This document shows positions 50,797 through 60,785 of a stretch of DNA of 64,000 nucleotides, in pieces. Every line of letters begins with the position of its first letter. Position 1 is the first letter of the stretch. The stretch is from positions 1-64,000 of the forward strand of contig NZ_JACJKW010000018.1 in the NCBI RefSeq assembly GCF_016901775.1. The letters run 5' to 3'. Below the pieces are notes generated by a model. That model was not told where the DNA came from. It saw only the letters and a list, made by a program, of their open reading frames with translations, and searched no databases. The stretch comes from Intestinimonas butyriciproducens. GTDB taxonomy: Bacteria > Bacillota > Clostridia > Oscillospirales > Butyricicoccaceae. The translations under genes were made by a program, and so were the position numbers.

Positions 50797-52224
50797 ATGC
50801 AGGAAAAGCTCCACGAGGAATGCGGCGTTTTTGGTATTTACGATAACGACAACCTGGATGTGGTCACATCCACCTATCTGGCCCTCTATGCCTTGCAGCA
50901 CCGGGGCCAGGAAAGCTGCGGCATTGCCGTCAACGACGACGGCGTCATCCGCAGTTACCGGGATCTGGGTCTGGTCACCGATGTGTTCAAGCCCCAGGTG
51001 CTGGAAAAACTGGGCAGCGGCAAAATGGCTATCGGCCACTGTCTCTATGGCACTGCCGAAAGCGACAAGCGGGAAAATGCCCAGCCCATGACCATCCGCC
51101 ATGTGAAAGGCCAGATGGCCATCGCCAACAACGGTGTGGTGCTCAATGCCTATGAGCTGCGGCAGAAGCTGGAGCTCCAGGGCGCCATTTTCCATTCCAC
51201 CAGCGATGCAGAGCTGATCGCCCACATGATCACCCGGGAGCGGCTCACCGCCGGTTCCATCGAAGAGGCCATCTGCAACGCCATGGACAAGCTGTATGGC
51301 GTGTATTCCATGCTGGTCATGTCCCCCAAAAAGCTCATCGGCGTGCGGGATCCCCTGGGTATGCGCCCCCTGAGCATCGGCAAATGCGAAAACAGCTATG
51401 TGCTGGCTTCCGAAACCGCCGCTCTGGACAGCATGGGCGCCCATTTCGTCCGGGATGTGAAGCCCGGCGAAATCGTCATCATCGACGAAAACGGCCTGCG
51501 CAGCATCGAAAAGCACTGCGGCAAAAAGAGCCATCTGTGCGTCTTTGAGTTCGTCTATTTCGCCCGGCCCGACTCGGTGATCGAAGGCACCAGCGTCCAT
51601 CTGGCCCGGCAGAAGATGGGCGAGTTTTTGGCAAAAGAACATCCGGTGGAGGCCGACCTGGTGATGGGCGTGCCCGACAGCGGCAACGACGCCGCCCTGG
51701 GTTATGCCAACGCCTCCGGCATCCCCTATGGCATCGGCCTGATCAAAAACAAGTACATCGGCCGTACCTTTATCCTCAACACCCAGAAGCAGCGGGAAAA
51801 TGCCGTGCGCATCAAGCTCAATGCCATCGCCGACATCGTCCGGGGCAAGCGGATTGTGCTGGTGGACGACTCCATCGTCCGGGGCACCACTTCCGCCCGC
51901 ATCGTGGGCATGCTGCGGGAAGCCGGGGCCAAAGAAGTGCATATGCGCATTTCCTCCCCGCCCTTCCGTTATCCCTGCTACTTCGGCACCGACATCGACT
52001 CGCCGGAGCGGCTGATTGCCAACAACATGACCATCCCCGAGATCGGCAAGAAGATCGGGGTGGATTCCCTGGGCTTCCTCAGCCTCCAGAACATCGTCAA
52101 GGTGGCGGAAAACTCCGACTGCCAGTTCTGCACCGGCTGCTTCAGCGGCGAATATCCCCTGAATGTGGAAAACGCTGGCAAGGTCTCCAAGTTTGACCGG
52201 AAGATCAGCGAAAACAACGATTGA
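50797..52224 (+). CDS. purF: Amidophosphoribosyltransferase PurF
   Basis: 475 residues. A short propeptide (MQEKLHEE) precedes the N-terminal nucleophile Cys in CGVFGI. The class II glutaminase domain shows LQHRGQESCGIA, and the PRTase domain carries VLVDDSIVRGTTS near residue 353. Cysteines CQFCTGCF near the end suit the Fe-S form found in Firmicutes. First committed step of purine synthesis. ATG 50797 follows GGAGGAGG; an in-frame ATG 18 bp upstream overlaps that site. Confidence 0.97.
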   Translation: MQEKLHEECGVFGIYDNDNLDVVTSTYLALYALQHRGQESCGIAVNDDGVIRSYRDLGLVTDVFKPQVLEKLGSGKMAIGHCLYGTAESDKRENAQPMTIRHVKGQMAIANNGVVLNAYELRQKLELQGAIFHSTSDAELIAHMITRERLTAGSIEEAICNAMDKLYGVYSMLVMSPKKLIGVRDPLGMRPLSIGKCENSYVLASETAALDSMGAHFVRDVKPGEIVIIDENGLRSIEKHCGKKSHLCVFEFVYFARPDSVIEGTSVHLARQKMGEFLAKEHPVEADLVMGVPDSGNDAALGYANASGIPYGIGLIKNKYIGRTFILNTQKQRENAVRIKLNAIADIVRGKRIVLVDDSIVRGTTSARIVGMLREAGAKEVHMRISSPPFRYPCYFGTDIDSPERLIANNMTIPEIGKKIGVDSLGFLSLQNIVKVAENSDCQFCTGCFSGEYPLNVENAGKVSKFDRKISENND

Positions 52225-52235
52225 GAGGACCCAAC

Positions 52236-53267
52236 ATGAAGAGTTTTAGCGACAGCTACAAGGCCGCCGGCGTGGATGTGACGGCGGGATACAAAGCAGT
52301 GGAGCTGATGAAGGAGCACACCCGCCGCACCATGATCCCCGGCGTGCTCTCGGGCCTGGGCGGCTTCGGCGGCCTGTTCGGCCTGGATGTAAGCGGCATG
52401 CGCCAGCCGGTGCTGGTTTCCGGCACCGACGGCGTGGGCACCAAAATCCGCCTGGCCCAGCTGATGGGAAAGCACGACACCATCGGCATCGACTGCGTGG
52501 CCATGTGCGTCAACGACATCGTCTGCGCCGGCGCCAAGCCCCTGTTTTTCCTGGATTACATCGCCTGCGGCAAGAATGTGCCGGAGAAGATCGCCTCCAT
52601 CGTTTCCGGCGTGGCCGAGGGCTGCGTCCGTTCGGGCTGCGCCCTCATCGGCGGCGAGACCGCCGAGCACCCCGGCGTCATGCCTGACGAGGACTACGAC
52701 CTGGCGGGCTTTACCGTGGGCGTGGTGGACAAGGAGAAGATCCTGGACCAAAGCAATGTACAGGCGGGGGACGCCATCATCGCCCTGCCTTCCAGCGGCA
52801 TTCACAGTAACGGCTTTTCCCTGATCCGGAAGGTTTTCGACCTGGAAGGGAAGGGGGACTTCTATTCTGCCGAGCTGGGTGGCAACCTGTTTGAGACCCT
52901 GCTCACCCCCACAAACCTCTATGTGAAGCCGGTGCTCCATCTGATGGACCGGGTGCCGGTGCACTCTGTGTGCCACATCACAGGCGGCGGCTTCTATGAG
53001 AATATTCCCCGGGCTCTGCCCCAGGGCCTGAGCGCCAGCATCGAAAAGAAGAACGTGCGTGTGCTGCCCATCTTTGACCTGATTGCCAAAGAGGGGAATG
53101 TGCCTGAGCACGATATGTTCAACACCTACAACATGGGCGTGGGGATGTGCTGCATCCTGCCTTCTGACAAGGCGGATGAAAGCATCCGGGTGCTGAAAGA
53201 AATGGGTCAGGATGCCTATGTGCTGGGCGAAGTGGTGAAGAGCGACGAGGGCGTGATTCTGTGGTAA
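52236..53267 (+). CDS. purM: AIR synthetase PurM
   Basis: 343 residues. Motifs: SYKAAGVDVTAGYKAVELMK, VLVSGTDGVGTKIRLA near 60, GETAEHPGVM near 143 and SSGIHSNGFSLIRKV near 187. It closes the imidazole ring. ATG 52236 follows GAGAGGA; a weaker in-frame start at 52221 overlaps purF. It overlaps purN by 7 bp. Confidence 0.96.
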   Translation: MKSFSDSYKAAGVDVTAGYKAVELMKEHTRRTMIPGVLSGLGGFGGLFGLDVSGMRQPVLVSGTDGVGTKIRLAQLMGKHDTIGIDCVAMCVNDIVCAGAKPLFFLDYIACGKNVPEKIASIVSGVAEGCVRSGCALIGGETAEHPGVMPDEDYDLAGFTVGVVDKEKILDQSNVQAGDAIIALPSSGIHSNGFSLIRKVFDLEGKGDFYSAELGGNLFETLLTPTNLYVKPVLHLMDRVPVHSVCHITGGGFYENIPRALPQGLSASIEKKNVRVLPIFDLIAKEGNVPEHDMFNTYNMGVGMCCILPSDKADESIRVLKEMGQDAYVLGEVVKSDEGVILW

Positions 53268-53869
53268 AGATCGGCGTGCTGGTTTCCGGCGGCGGCACCA
53301 ATTTGCAGGCCCTGCTGGATGCCCAGAAGCGGGGAGAGATTCCGGATGGGGAGATCAGTCTGGTGATCGCCAGCCGGAAAAAGGCCTACGCTCTGGAACG
53401 GGCCCGGATGGCGGGGGTTCCCGCCCTGGCCCTGCCCCGCCGGGACTATGAAAAGACGGCGGACTATGATGCGGCGCTGCTCACGGCCTTGCAGCAGGCC
53501 GGAGTGGAGCTGGTGGTGCTGGCCGGCTTCCTCTGCGTGCTGGGGGAGAAGATGCTAAAAGGCTACGAGGGGCGCATCGTCAACGTGCACCCCTCCCTGA
53601 TCCCGGCCTTCTGCGGCGACGGCTTCTATGGCCTCCATGTCCACGAAGCCGCCCTCCGGAGGGGAGTGAAGGTCACCGGGGCCACCGTGCATCTGGTGAA
53701 CGAAGTGACCGACGGCGGCCCCATCCTGCTGCAAAAGGCGGTGGAGGTGCTCCCGAATGACACCCCCGAAAGTTTGCAGAAGCGGGTGATGGAGCAGGCC
53801 GAATGGGTGCTTTTGCCCCAGGCCGTTTCCATGCTCTGCCAGAAGATCGAAAAGGAGAAACACCAATGA
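53261..53869 (+). CDS. purN: GAR formyltransferase PurN
   Basis: 202 residues. VLVSGGGTNLQALLDA at the start, VVLAGFLCVLGEKML near 85, NVHPSLIPAFCGDGFYGLHVHEAAL with the catalytic His and the later Asp in VTDGGPILLQKA. Uses 10-formyl-THF. GTG 53261 overlaps the purM end. It overlaps the next gene by 4 bp (ATGA). Confidence 0.95.
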   Translation: MVKIGVLVSGGGTNLQALLDAQKRGEIPDGEISLVIASRKKAYALERARMAGVPALALPRRDYEKTADYDAALLTALQQAGVELVVLAGFLCVLGEKMLKGYEGRIVNVHPSLIPAFCGDGFYGLHVHEAALRRGVKVTGATVHLVNEVTDGGPILLQKAVEVLPNDTPESLQKRVMEQAEWVLLPQAVSMLCQKIEKEKHQ

Positions 53870-54576
53870 ATATTTACGCCAAAGAGTCCCTCTTTGACAA
53901 GCTGAAAGACAATACTTACCCCGGCCGGGGCATTGTGCTGGGCGTCACCCCGGATGGGAAGCGCTCGGTGGCCGCCTATTTCATCATGGGCCGCAGCGCA
54001 AACAGCCGCAACCGGGTGTTTAGCCCCGAGCCCGACGGCATCCGCACAGAGGCTCACGATCCTTCCAAGCTGGAGGACCCCAGCCTGATCATCTATCATC
54101 CGGTGCGCCAGATGGGCCGTGGCCTGATTGTGACAAACGGCGATCAGACCGACACCATCCGGGACTTCCTGGAAAAGGGACTGCCCATGGAGCAGGCCCT
54201 GCGCACCCGGGAATTTGAGCCCGACGGCCCCAACTGGACCCCCCGGATCTCCGGTCTTTTAAGCCCCGACGGCAGCTGTAAAATGTCCATTCTGAAAAGC
54301 GTGGACGAAAATGGCTCGGGCTGCGTGCGCCAGACCTTTGAATATCCCAATGTGCCCGGCCTGGGATGGTTCCTCCACACCTATGTTTGTGACGGAAACC
54401 CCATCCCCACCTTCCAGGGTGAGCCGGAGCGGGTGGAAATGCTGGACGACATGGATGCTTTCACCCAGGAGCTGTGGGAGAGCCTGAACGAACAGAACAA
54501 AATCTCCCTTTATGTGCGCTACACTTGCCTGGAAACCGGGGAATACCGTGAGCGCATCATCAACAAACACCAATAA
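53866..54576 (+). CDS. IMP cyclohydrolase, PurO type
   Basis: 236 residues of the archaeal-type IMP cyclohydrolase family: YPGRGIVLGVTPDGKRSVAAYFIMGRSANSRNR near residue 18, DPSLIIYHPVRQMG near 71 and NWTPRISGLL near 123. It closes the second ring to give IMP. It replaces the N-terminal domain of bifunctional PurH, as expected from the neighbouring free transformylase. Co-translated with purN. Confidence 0.88.
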   Translation: MNIYAKESLFDKLKDNTYPGRGIVLGVTPDGKRSVAAYFIMGRSANSRNRVFSPEPDGIRTEAHDPSKLEDPSLIIYHPVRQMGRGLIVTNGDQTDTIRDFLEKGLPMEQALRTREFEPDGPNWTPRISGLLSPDGSCKMSILKSVDENGSGCVRQTFEYPNVPGLGWFLHTYVCDGNPIPTFQGEPERVEMLDDMDAFTQELWESLNEQNKISLYVRYTCLETGEYRERIINKHQ

Positions 54577-54596
54577 ACAAAAGGAGTCCGAACCCT

Positions 54597-55775
54597 ATGA
54601 ACGAGCTGGAACTGAAATACGGCTGCAACCCCAACCAGAAGCCCTCCCGCATTTATCGGGCCGATGGCGGGGAACTGCCCATCAAGGTGCTTTGCGGAAA
54701 GCCGGGCTACATCAATTTCCTGGATGCCTTTAATTCCTGGCAGCTGGTGCGGGAGCTGAAAATGGCCACCGGCCTGCCCTCGGCCGCTTCCTTCAAGCAT
54801 GTGTCCCCGGCGGGCGCCGCCGTGGGCCTGCCTCTCAGCGAAACCGACCGGAAGATCTATTTTGTGCCCATGGAAAAAGAGCTCAGCCCCATCGCCTGCG
54901 CCTATATCCGGGCCCGGGGCGCCGACCGGCTCTGTTCCTATGGGGACTGGGCCGCCCTCAGCGACATCTGCGACGCCGACACCGCCCGCTACATCAAGCA
55001 GGAGGTCTCCGACGGCGTCATCGCCCCGGGCTATACCCCCGAGGCCCTGGAGATCCTCAGCCAGAAAAAGGGCGGCAAATACAATGTGGTGGAGATCGAC
55101 CCCCACTATGTGCCGGGGAAAACCGAGCACAAGGATGTGTTCGGCATCACCTTTGAGCAGGGGAGAAACGATCTGATTATAGGCGAAGAGATGCTCCAGA
55201 ACATCGTCACCAAAAATCGCGACCTGCCGGAGAGCGCCGTCCTCGACATGATCGTGGCCCTGATCACACTGAAATACACCCAGTCCAACTCGGTATGCTT
55301 CGTGAAAAACGGCCAGGCCATCGGCGTGGGCGCCGGACAGCAGAGCCGCATCCACTGCACCCGCCTGGCGGGGCAGAAGGCCGACAACTGGTATCTCCGC
55401 CAGCATCCCAAGACCCTGGGGCTGCAGTTCGTGGACAAGATCCGCCGCCCCGACCGGGACAATGCCATCGATATTTACCTTTCCGATGAATACGAAGACA
55501 TCCTCCAGGAGGGCGTGTGGCAGCAGACCTTCAAGGCTAAGCCCGAGCCCTTGACAGCGGAGGAAAAGAAAGCCTGGATCGCAACCCAGACCGGCGTCAC
55601 CGTGGGTTCCGACGCCTTCTTCCCCTTCGGGGACAATGTGGAGCGGGCCAGAAAGAGCGGCGTTTCCTACATCGTGGAGCCGGGCGGCTCCATCCGGGAC
55701 GATCATGTGATCGAAACGGCGGACAAATACGGCATGGTCATGGCCTTCACCGGCCTGCGGCTGTTCCATCATTGA
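54597..55775 (+). CDS. AICAR formyltransferase (stand-alone PurH transformylase)
   Basis: 392 residues equivalent to the C-terminal AICARFT part of PurH: LKYGCNPNQKPSRIYR at the start, SFKHVSPAGAAVG near 62 with the active-site Lys-His, SNSVCFVKNGQAIGVGAGQQSRIHCTRLAG near 232 and SDAFFPFGDNVERA near 337. No cyclohydrolase domain is attached. It makes FAICAR from AICAR. ATG 54597 follows AAAAGGAG. Confidence 0.92.
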   Translation: MNELELKYGCNPNQKPSRIYRADGGELPIKVLCGKPGYINFLDAFNSWQLVRELKMATGLPSAASFKHVSPAGAAVGLPLSETDRKIYFVPMEKELSPIACAYIRARGADRLCSYGDWAALSDICDADTARYIKQEVSDGVIAPGYTPEALEILSQKKGGKYNVVEIDPHYVPGKTEHKDVFGITFEQGRNDLIIGEEMLQNIVTKNRDLPESAVLDMIVALITLKYTQSNSVCFVKNGQAIGVGAGQQSRIHCTRLAGQKADNWYLRQHPKTLGLQFVDKIRRPDRDNAIDIYLSDEYEDILQEGVWQQTFKAKPEPLTAEEKKAWIATQTGVTVGSDAFFPFGDNVERARKSGVSYIVEPGGSIRDDHVIETADKYGMVMAFTGLRLFHH

Positions 55776-55797
55776 TAGAAAAGGGGAGTGCGACACT

Positions 55798-57081
55798 ATG
55801 AACCTTCTGGTGATCGGCGGCGGCGGACGGGAGCACGCCATCATCAAAAAGCTCCGGGAAAACAAACAGGTGAAGAAGATCTATGCCCTGCCGGGCAACG
55901 GCGGCATCGGTGAGGACGCCCAGTGCGTCCCCATCAAGGCCACCGACATTGAGGGCGTGCTGGAATTTGCCAAAAGCCACAAGGTGGATTTTGCAGCGGT
56001 GATCCCTGACGATCCTCTGGCCCTGGGGATGGCGGACAAGCTGCGGGAGATGGGCATCCCCACCTTCGGCCCCACCGCTCAGGCGGCGGAAATCGAAAGC
56101 AGCAAGGTCTTTGCCAAAAACCTGATGCAGAAATACCACATCCCCACAGCGGATTACCAGGTATTTGACCAGGCGGAAAAGGCCATGGAGTATATCACCC
56201 AAAAAAACAAATACCCGGTGGTCATCAAGGCCGACGGTCTGGCCCTGGGCAAGGGCGTCATCATCGCCGCAGACCCCCAGGCAGCCAAAGAAGCCGTGGA
56301 AGCCATTATGAACGAGAAGATCTTCGGCAAAAGCGGCGACCATGTGATCGTGGAGGAATTTTTGCAGGGGCCGGAAGTTTCCGTCCTCTCCTTCACCGAC
56401 GGGGAAACCCTCCGGCCCATGGTCACCTCCATGGACCACAAGCGGGCCTATGACGGGGACGAAGGCCCCAACACCGGCGGTATGGGCGCCGTGGCCCCCA
56501 ACCCCTATTACACCAAAGAAGTGGCCCAAAGATGTATGGAGGAAATCTTCCTGCCCACCATCCGGGCCATGAAGCAGGAGGGGAGACCCTTCCAGGGCTG
56601 TCTGTATTTCGGCCTGATGCTCACTCCGGACGGCCCCAAGGTCATCGAGTACAACTGCCGTTTCGGCGATCCCGAAACCCAGGTGGTGCTGCCCCTTCTC
56701 AAAACCGACCTGCTCACCATCTTCCAGGCGGTGATGGAAGGGAGGCTCAGCCAGCAGAAGGTGGAGTTTTTGGACAAGGCCGCCTGCTGCGTCATTCTGG
56801 CTTCCGGGGGCTATCCCAAGAATTATTACACCGGCCTGCCCATCTCCGGCATCGAGGAGGCAGAGCAGATGGAGGATGTGTCGGTCTATCACGCCGGCAC
56901 CAAAATGGAGGACGGCAAGCTGCTGACAGCCGGAGGACGGGTGCTGGGCGTCACCGCTTTGGCAAATGACCTGGCCGGGGCCATGGAAAAGGCCTATGAA
57001 GCCGCCGGAAAGATCCATTTTGACAATATGCATTACCGCCGGGATATCGGCCGGCGGGCGCTTTCCATGAGGGGGGAATAA
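55798..57081 (+). CDS. purD: Phosphoribosylamine-glycine ligase PurD
   Basis: 427 residues, ATP-grasp enzyme. NLLVIGGGGREHAIIKKLRE at the start, KADGLALGKGVIIAADPQAAKE near 140, and NTGGMGAVAPNPYYTKE near 224. Makes GAR. GGGGAG precedes the ATG. Confidence 0.97.
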   Translation: MNLLVIGGGGREHAIIKKLRENKQVKKIYALPGNGGIGEDAQCVPIKATDIEGVLEFAKSHKVDFAAVIPDDPLALGMADKLREMGIPTFGPTAQAAEIESSKVFAKNLMQKYHIPTADYQVFDQAEKAMEYITQKNKYPVVIKADGLALGKGVIIAADPQAAKEAVEAIMNEKIFGKSGDHVIVEEFLQGPEVSVLSFTDGETLRPMVTSMDHKRAYDGDEGPNTGGMGAVAPNPYYTKEVAQRCMEEIFLPTIRAMKQEGRPFQGCLYFGLMLTPDGPKVIEYNCRFGDPETQVVLPLLKTDLLTIFQAVMEGRLSQQKVEFLDKAACCVILASGGYPKNYYTGLPISGIEEAEQMEDVSVYHAGTKMEDGKLLTAGGRVLGVTALANDLAGAMEKAYEAAGKIHFDNMHYRRDIGRRALSMRGE

Positions 57082-57083
57082 CC

Positions 57084-60000
57084 ATGGCCGTTTATCGAGT
57101 TTATGTGGAAAAAAAGCCGGGCTTTGACCAGGAAGCCCGCCATGTGCTGGAGGAGCTGCAAGGGCTGCTGGGCCTGACGGGCCTCACCGGCCTGCGGCTC
57201 TTCAACCGCTACGATGTGGAGGGCATCGGCAAAGAGCTGTTCGATCAGTGCATCGACACCGTCTTTTCCGAGCCCCAGGTGGACACCGCTTATGAAACCC
57301 TGCCGGAGCTTTGCGGCCCCGTGCTGGCCACCGAGTATCTGCCCGGTCAGTATGACCAGCGGGCCGACTCCTGCGCCCAGTGCATCCAGTTCGTCTCCCA
57401 GGGGGAGCGGCCCGCCGTGCGCACCGCCCGGCTCTATGCTCTGGAAGGGGAGATTTCCCAGCAGGAGCTGGAAAAGGTGGAGAAGTACCTGATCAACCCG
57501 GTGGAAAGCCGCAAGGCCACGCTGGACGCCTTTGACACCTTGCAAGTGCAGTACCCGGCCCCCCAGATGGTGGAGACCATGGAAGGCTTCACCAGGCTGG
57601 AGGACGAGGGGCTAAAAGAGTTTATCGCAAAATACGGCCTTGCCATGGACCTGGGGGACATCCGCTTCTGCCGGGATTATTTCCGCACAGAGGGAAGAGA
57701 GCCCACCATCACCGAAATCCGCATGATCGACACCTATTGGTCCGATCACTGCCGTCATACCACCTTCTCCACCATCATTGACGATGTGGACATCCGCGAC
57801 GCCGGAGCAAAAGAGAGCTACGGCATGTATGAGGGCCTGCGGGAGATCGTCTACCAGAACCGGAGTAAAAAGCCCGTCACTCTGATGGACCTTGCCACCA
57901 TCGGGGCCAAGTACCTGAAAAAGATGGGCAAGCTGCCCGAGATCGACGAGTCGGAAGAGATCAACGCCTGCTCCATCAAGGTGAAGGTGGAGACCGAGGA
58001 GGGCAGCGAAGACTGGGTGCTCATGTTCAAAAACGAGACCCACAACCATCCCACCGAGATCGAGCCTTTCGGCGGGGCCGCCACCTGCATCGGCGGCGCC
58101 ATCCGGGACCCCCTGTCTGGCCGCAGCTATGTGTACCAGGCCATGCGTGTCACCGGTGCAGCCGATCCCCTCAAGCCCATGGAGGAAACCCTGCCCGGCA
58201 AGCTGCCCCAGCGGAAGATCGTCCAGACGGCGGCGGCCGGTTACAGCTCCTATGGCAACCAGATCGGTCTGGCCACCGGCCTGGTCCATGAATTTTACCA
58301 CCCCGGCTATGTGGCCAAGCGCATGGAAATCGGCGCTGTGGTGGGCGCGGCTCCGGCGGAGAACATCCGGCGGGAGCGTCCGGCTCCTGGGGATGTGATC
58401 GTCCTGCTGGGCGGCCGCACCGGCCGTGACGGCTGCGGCGGCGCCACCGGTTCCTCCAAGGCCCACACCGTGGAGTCCCTGGAGACCTGCGGGGCCGAGG
58501 TGCAGAAGGGCAACGCCCCCGAAGAGCGGAAGATTCAGCGTCTGTTCCGCAACAAGGATGTCACCGCTATGATCAAGCGGTGCAACGACTTCGGCGCAGG
58601 GGGCGTGTCGGTGGCCATCGGCGAGCTGGCCGACGGCCTGGATGTGGATCTGGACAAGGTGCCCAAGAAGTACGAGGGCCTGGACGGCACCGAGCTGGCT
58701 ATCTCCGAGAGCCAGGAGCGTATGGCGGTGGTCATCGCCAAAGAGGACGAGGCCCGCTTCCTGGAAGAGGCAGGGAAGGAGAACCTGGAAGCCACTGTGG
58801 TGGCCGTGGTCACAGAGGAGCCCCGTCTGCGGATGCACTGGCAGGGCAAGACCATTGTAGACCTGTCCCGGGAGTTTCTTTCGTCCAACGGCGCCGAAAA
58901 GCACATCAATGTGGTAATCGAAGCGCCGGAAGAGCTGCACGAGGAAGCCACCGAGCCCACCGCCGAAAACTACAAAAAGGTGCTGGGCCGGCTGAATGTG
59001 TGCTCCCAGAAGGGCCTGGTGCAGCGGTTTGACAGCACCATCGGAGGGGGCACCGTGCTCATGCCCTTTGGCGGCCGGCGGCAGATGACCCCCACCCAGG
59101 TGATGGCGGCCAAGCTGCCGGTAAACGGCAAGGAGACCAAGACCTGCTCGGTGATGGCCTATGGCTTCGATCCCTTCCTCAGCGAAAAGAGCCCCTATCG
59201 GGGCGCTTATCAGGCTGTGGTGGAGTCGGTGTGCAAGCTGGTTTCCGCCGGTGCTTCCTATAAGGATTGCTACCTGACTTTCCAGGAGTATTTTGAAAAG
59301 ATGGGCCAGGACCCCTCCCGCTGGGGCAAGCCCATGGCCGCTTTGCTGGGCGCTCTGCTGGCCCAGAAGCAGCTGGAAGCCGGCGCCATCGGCGGCAAGG
59401 ACAGTATGTCCGGCTCCTTTGATAAAATCGATGTGCCCCCCACCCTGGTGAGCTTCGCCATCGCTCCCGCCTGCACCGACCGGGTGATCTCCCCCGAGTT
59501 CAAGCAGCCGGGCAGCCGGGTGGTGCTGCTGGGGGCGCCCCAGAACAAGGAGGGGCTGTTCCATGAAAAGGACCTGCGCCATACCCTGGAGCAGGTGGAA
59601 GACCTGATTGGCAAGGGCCTGGTGCGCAGTGCCTATGTGCCCTCCTTCGGCGGCGTGGGCGCTGCTGTGGCTGTGATGGCCTTCGGCAACGGCCTGGGCT
59701 TTGCCTTTGACAAGGGCTTTGAGGGTGTGTTCGACACCCGCCGGGGCGCTTTTGTGCTGGAGCTCAGCGAGAATGCTCCCATGGTGGGCACGCTGGTGGG
59801 CCATACCCAGATGAATGCCAGCATCACCCTGCCCTCCGGGGAAGAAGCACCGCTTTCCGCCCTGGAAGAGGCCTGGAAGGCCACTCTGGAGCCGGTGTTC
59901 CCCGAAAAGACAAAGGAAGAGGGGACTGTGCCCGCTTTCCGCTTTGAGACGGAAAAACGCAAGGCCCCGGCTGTGAAAGTGGCAAAACCCCGGGTGCTCA

Positions 60001-60785
60001 TCCCGGTATTCCCCGGTACCAACTGCGAATATGACACCGCCCGGGCCTTCCAGAAGGCTGGGGCCGAGCCGGAAATTCTGGTGCTGCGCAACCTGACCGC
60101 TTCCCAGCTGACCCAGTCGGTGGAGCGGATGGTGAAGGCCATGGAAAAAAGCCAGATCATCGCCATTCCCGGCGGCTTCTCCGGCGGCGACGAGCCGGAA
60201 GGCTCCGCCAAGTTCATCACCGCTTTCTTCCGCAATCCCCAGGTGACCGAAGGGGTGCACAAGCTGCTCCGTGAGCGGGACGGCCTGATGATCGGCATCT
60301 GCAACGGCTTCCAGGCCCTGATCAAGCTGGGGCTGGTGCCCTATGGCGAGATCCGCCGCACCACAGCCGAGGATGCCACCCTGACCTATAATGTGATCGG
60401 CCGCCACCAGTCCGGTCTGGTGCGCACCGCCGTTTGCTCCAACCTGTCCCCCTGGCTGATGCTCAGCGAGGTGGGGGATGTGCACACCATCGCCATTTCC
60501 CACGGCGAAGGCCGTCTGGTGGCTCCCCAGAGCCTGCTGGATACCCTGGCGGCAAAGGGACAGATCGCCACCCAGTATGTGGATCTGGAAGGGAAGCCCA
60601 CCATGGATGTGGCTTATAACCCCAATGGTTCCTTCTGCGCCATCGAGGCCATCACCTCCCCCGACGGACGGGTGCTGGGCAAGATGGGCCACACCGAGCG
60701 TTTCGGCGACAATCTCTATAAGAATGTGCCCGGCCACAAGGACCAGAAGCTGTTCGAAGGCGCTGTCCGGTATTACTCCCTCTAG
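57084..60785 (+). CDS. purL: Phosphoribosylformylglycinamidine synthase PurL, large single-chain form
   Basis: 1233 residues. It combines PurS-like, FGAMS synthetase and glutaminase domains in one chain. Synthetase motifs: SDHCRHTTFSTIIDDVDIRD near 220, ETHNHPTEIEPFGGAATCIGG near 315. The glutaminase domain from about 970 has PVFPGTNCEYDTARAF, GGFSGGDEPEGSAKF and the nucleophile in GICNGFQALIKLG near 1073. Many Firmicutes use separate PurS/Q/L, so the long form is a clostridial feature. It starts 2 bp after purD. The G of its TAG stop starts hairpin GCGGAGTGCCTCCGC. Confidence 0.97.
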   Translation: MAVYRVYVEKKPGFDQEARHVLEELQGLLGLTGLTGLRLFNRYDVEGIGKELFDQCIDTVFSEPQVDTAYETLPELCGPVLATEYLPGQYDQRADSCAQCIQFVSQGERPAVRTARLYALEGEISQQELEKVEKYLINPVESRKATLDAFDTLQVQYPAPQMVETMEGFTRLEDEGLKEFIAKYGLAMDLGDIRFCRDYFRTEGREPTITEIRMIDTYWSDHCRHTTFSTIIDDVDIRDAGAKESYGMYEGLREIVYQNRSKKPVTLMDLATIGAKYLKKMGKLPEIDESEEINACSIKVKVETEEGSEDWVLMFKNETHNHPTEIEPFGGAATCIGGAIRDPLSGRSYVYQAMRVTGAADPLKPMEETLPGKLPQRKIVQTAAAGYSSYGNQIGLATGLVHEFYHPGYVAKRMEIGAVVGAAPAENIRRERPAPGDVIVLLGGRTGRDGCGGATGSSKAHTVESLETCGAEVQKGNAPEERKIQRLFRNKDVTAMIKRCNDFGAGGVSVAIGELADGLDVDLDKVPKKYEGLDGTELAISESQERMAVVIAKEDEARFLEEAGKENLEATVVAVVTEEPRLRMHWQGKTIVDLSREFLSSNGAEKHINVVIEAPEELHEEATEPTAENYKKVLGRLNVCSQKGLVQRFDSTIGGGTVLMPFGGRRQMTPTQVMAAKLPVNGKETKTCSVMAYGFDPFLSEKSPYRGAYQAVVESVCKLVSAGASYKDCYLTFQEYFEKMGQDPSRWGKPMAALLGALLAQKQLEAGAIGGKDSMSGSFDKIDVPPTLVSFAIAPACTDRVISPEFKQPGSRVVLLGAPQNKEGLFHEKDLRHTLEQVEDLIGKGLVRSAYVPSFGGVGAAVAVMAFGNGLGFAFDKGFEGVFDTRRGAFVLELSENAPMVGTLVGHTQMNASITLPSGEEAPLSALEEAWKATLEPVFPEKTKEEGTVPAFRFETEKRKAPAVKVAKPRVLIPVFPGTNCEYDTARAFQKAGAEPEILVLRNLTASQLTQSVERMVKAMEKSQIIAIPGGFSGGDEPEGSAKFITAFFRNPQVTEGVHKLLRERDGLMIGICNGFQALIKLGLVPYGEIRRTTAEDATLTYNVIGRHQSGLVRTAVCSNLSPWLMLSEVGDVHTIAISHGEGRLVAPQSLLDTLAAKGQIATQYVDLEGKPTMDVAYNPNGSFCAIEAITSPDGRVLGKMGHTERFGDNLYKNVPGHKDQKLFEGAVRYYSL

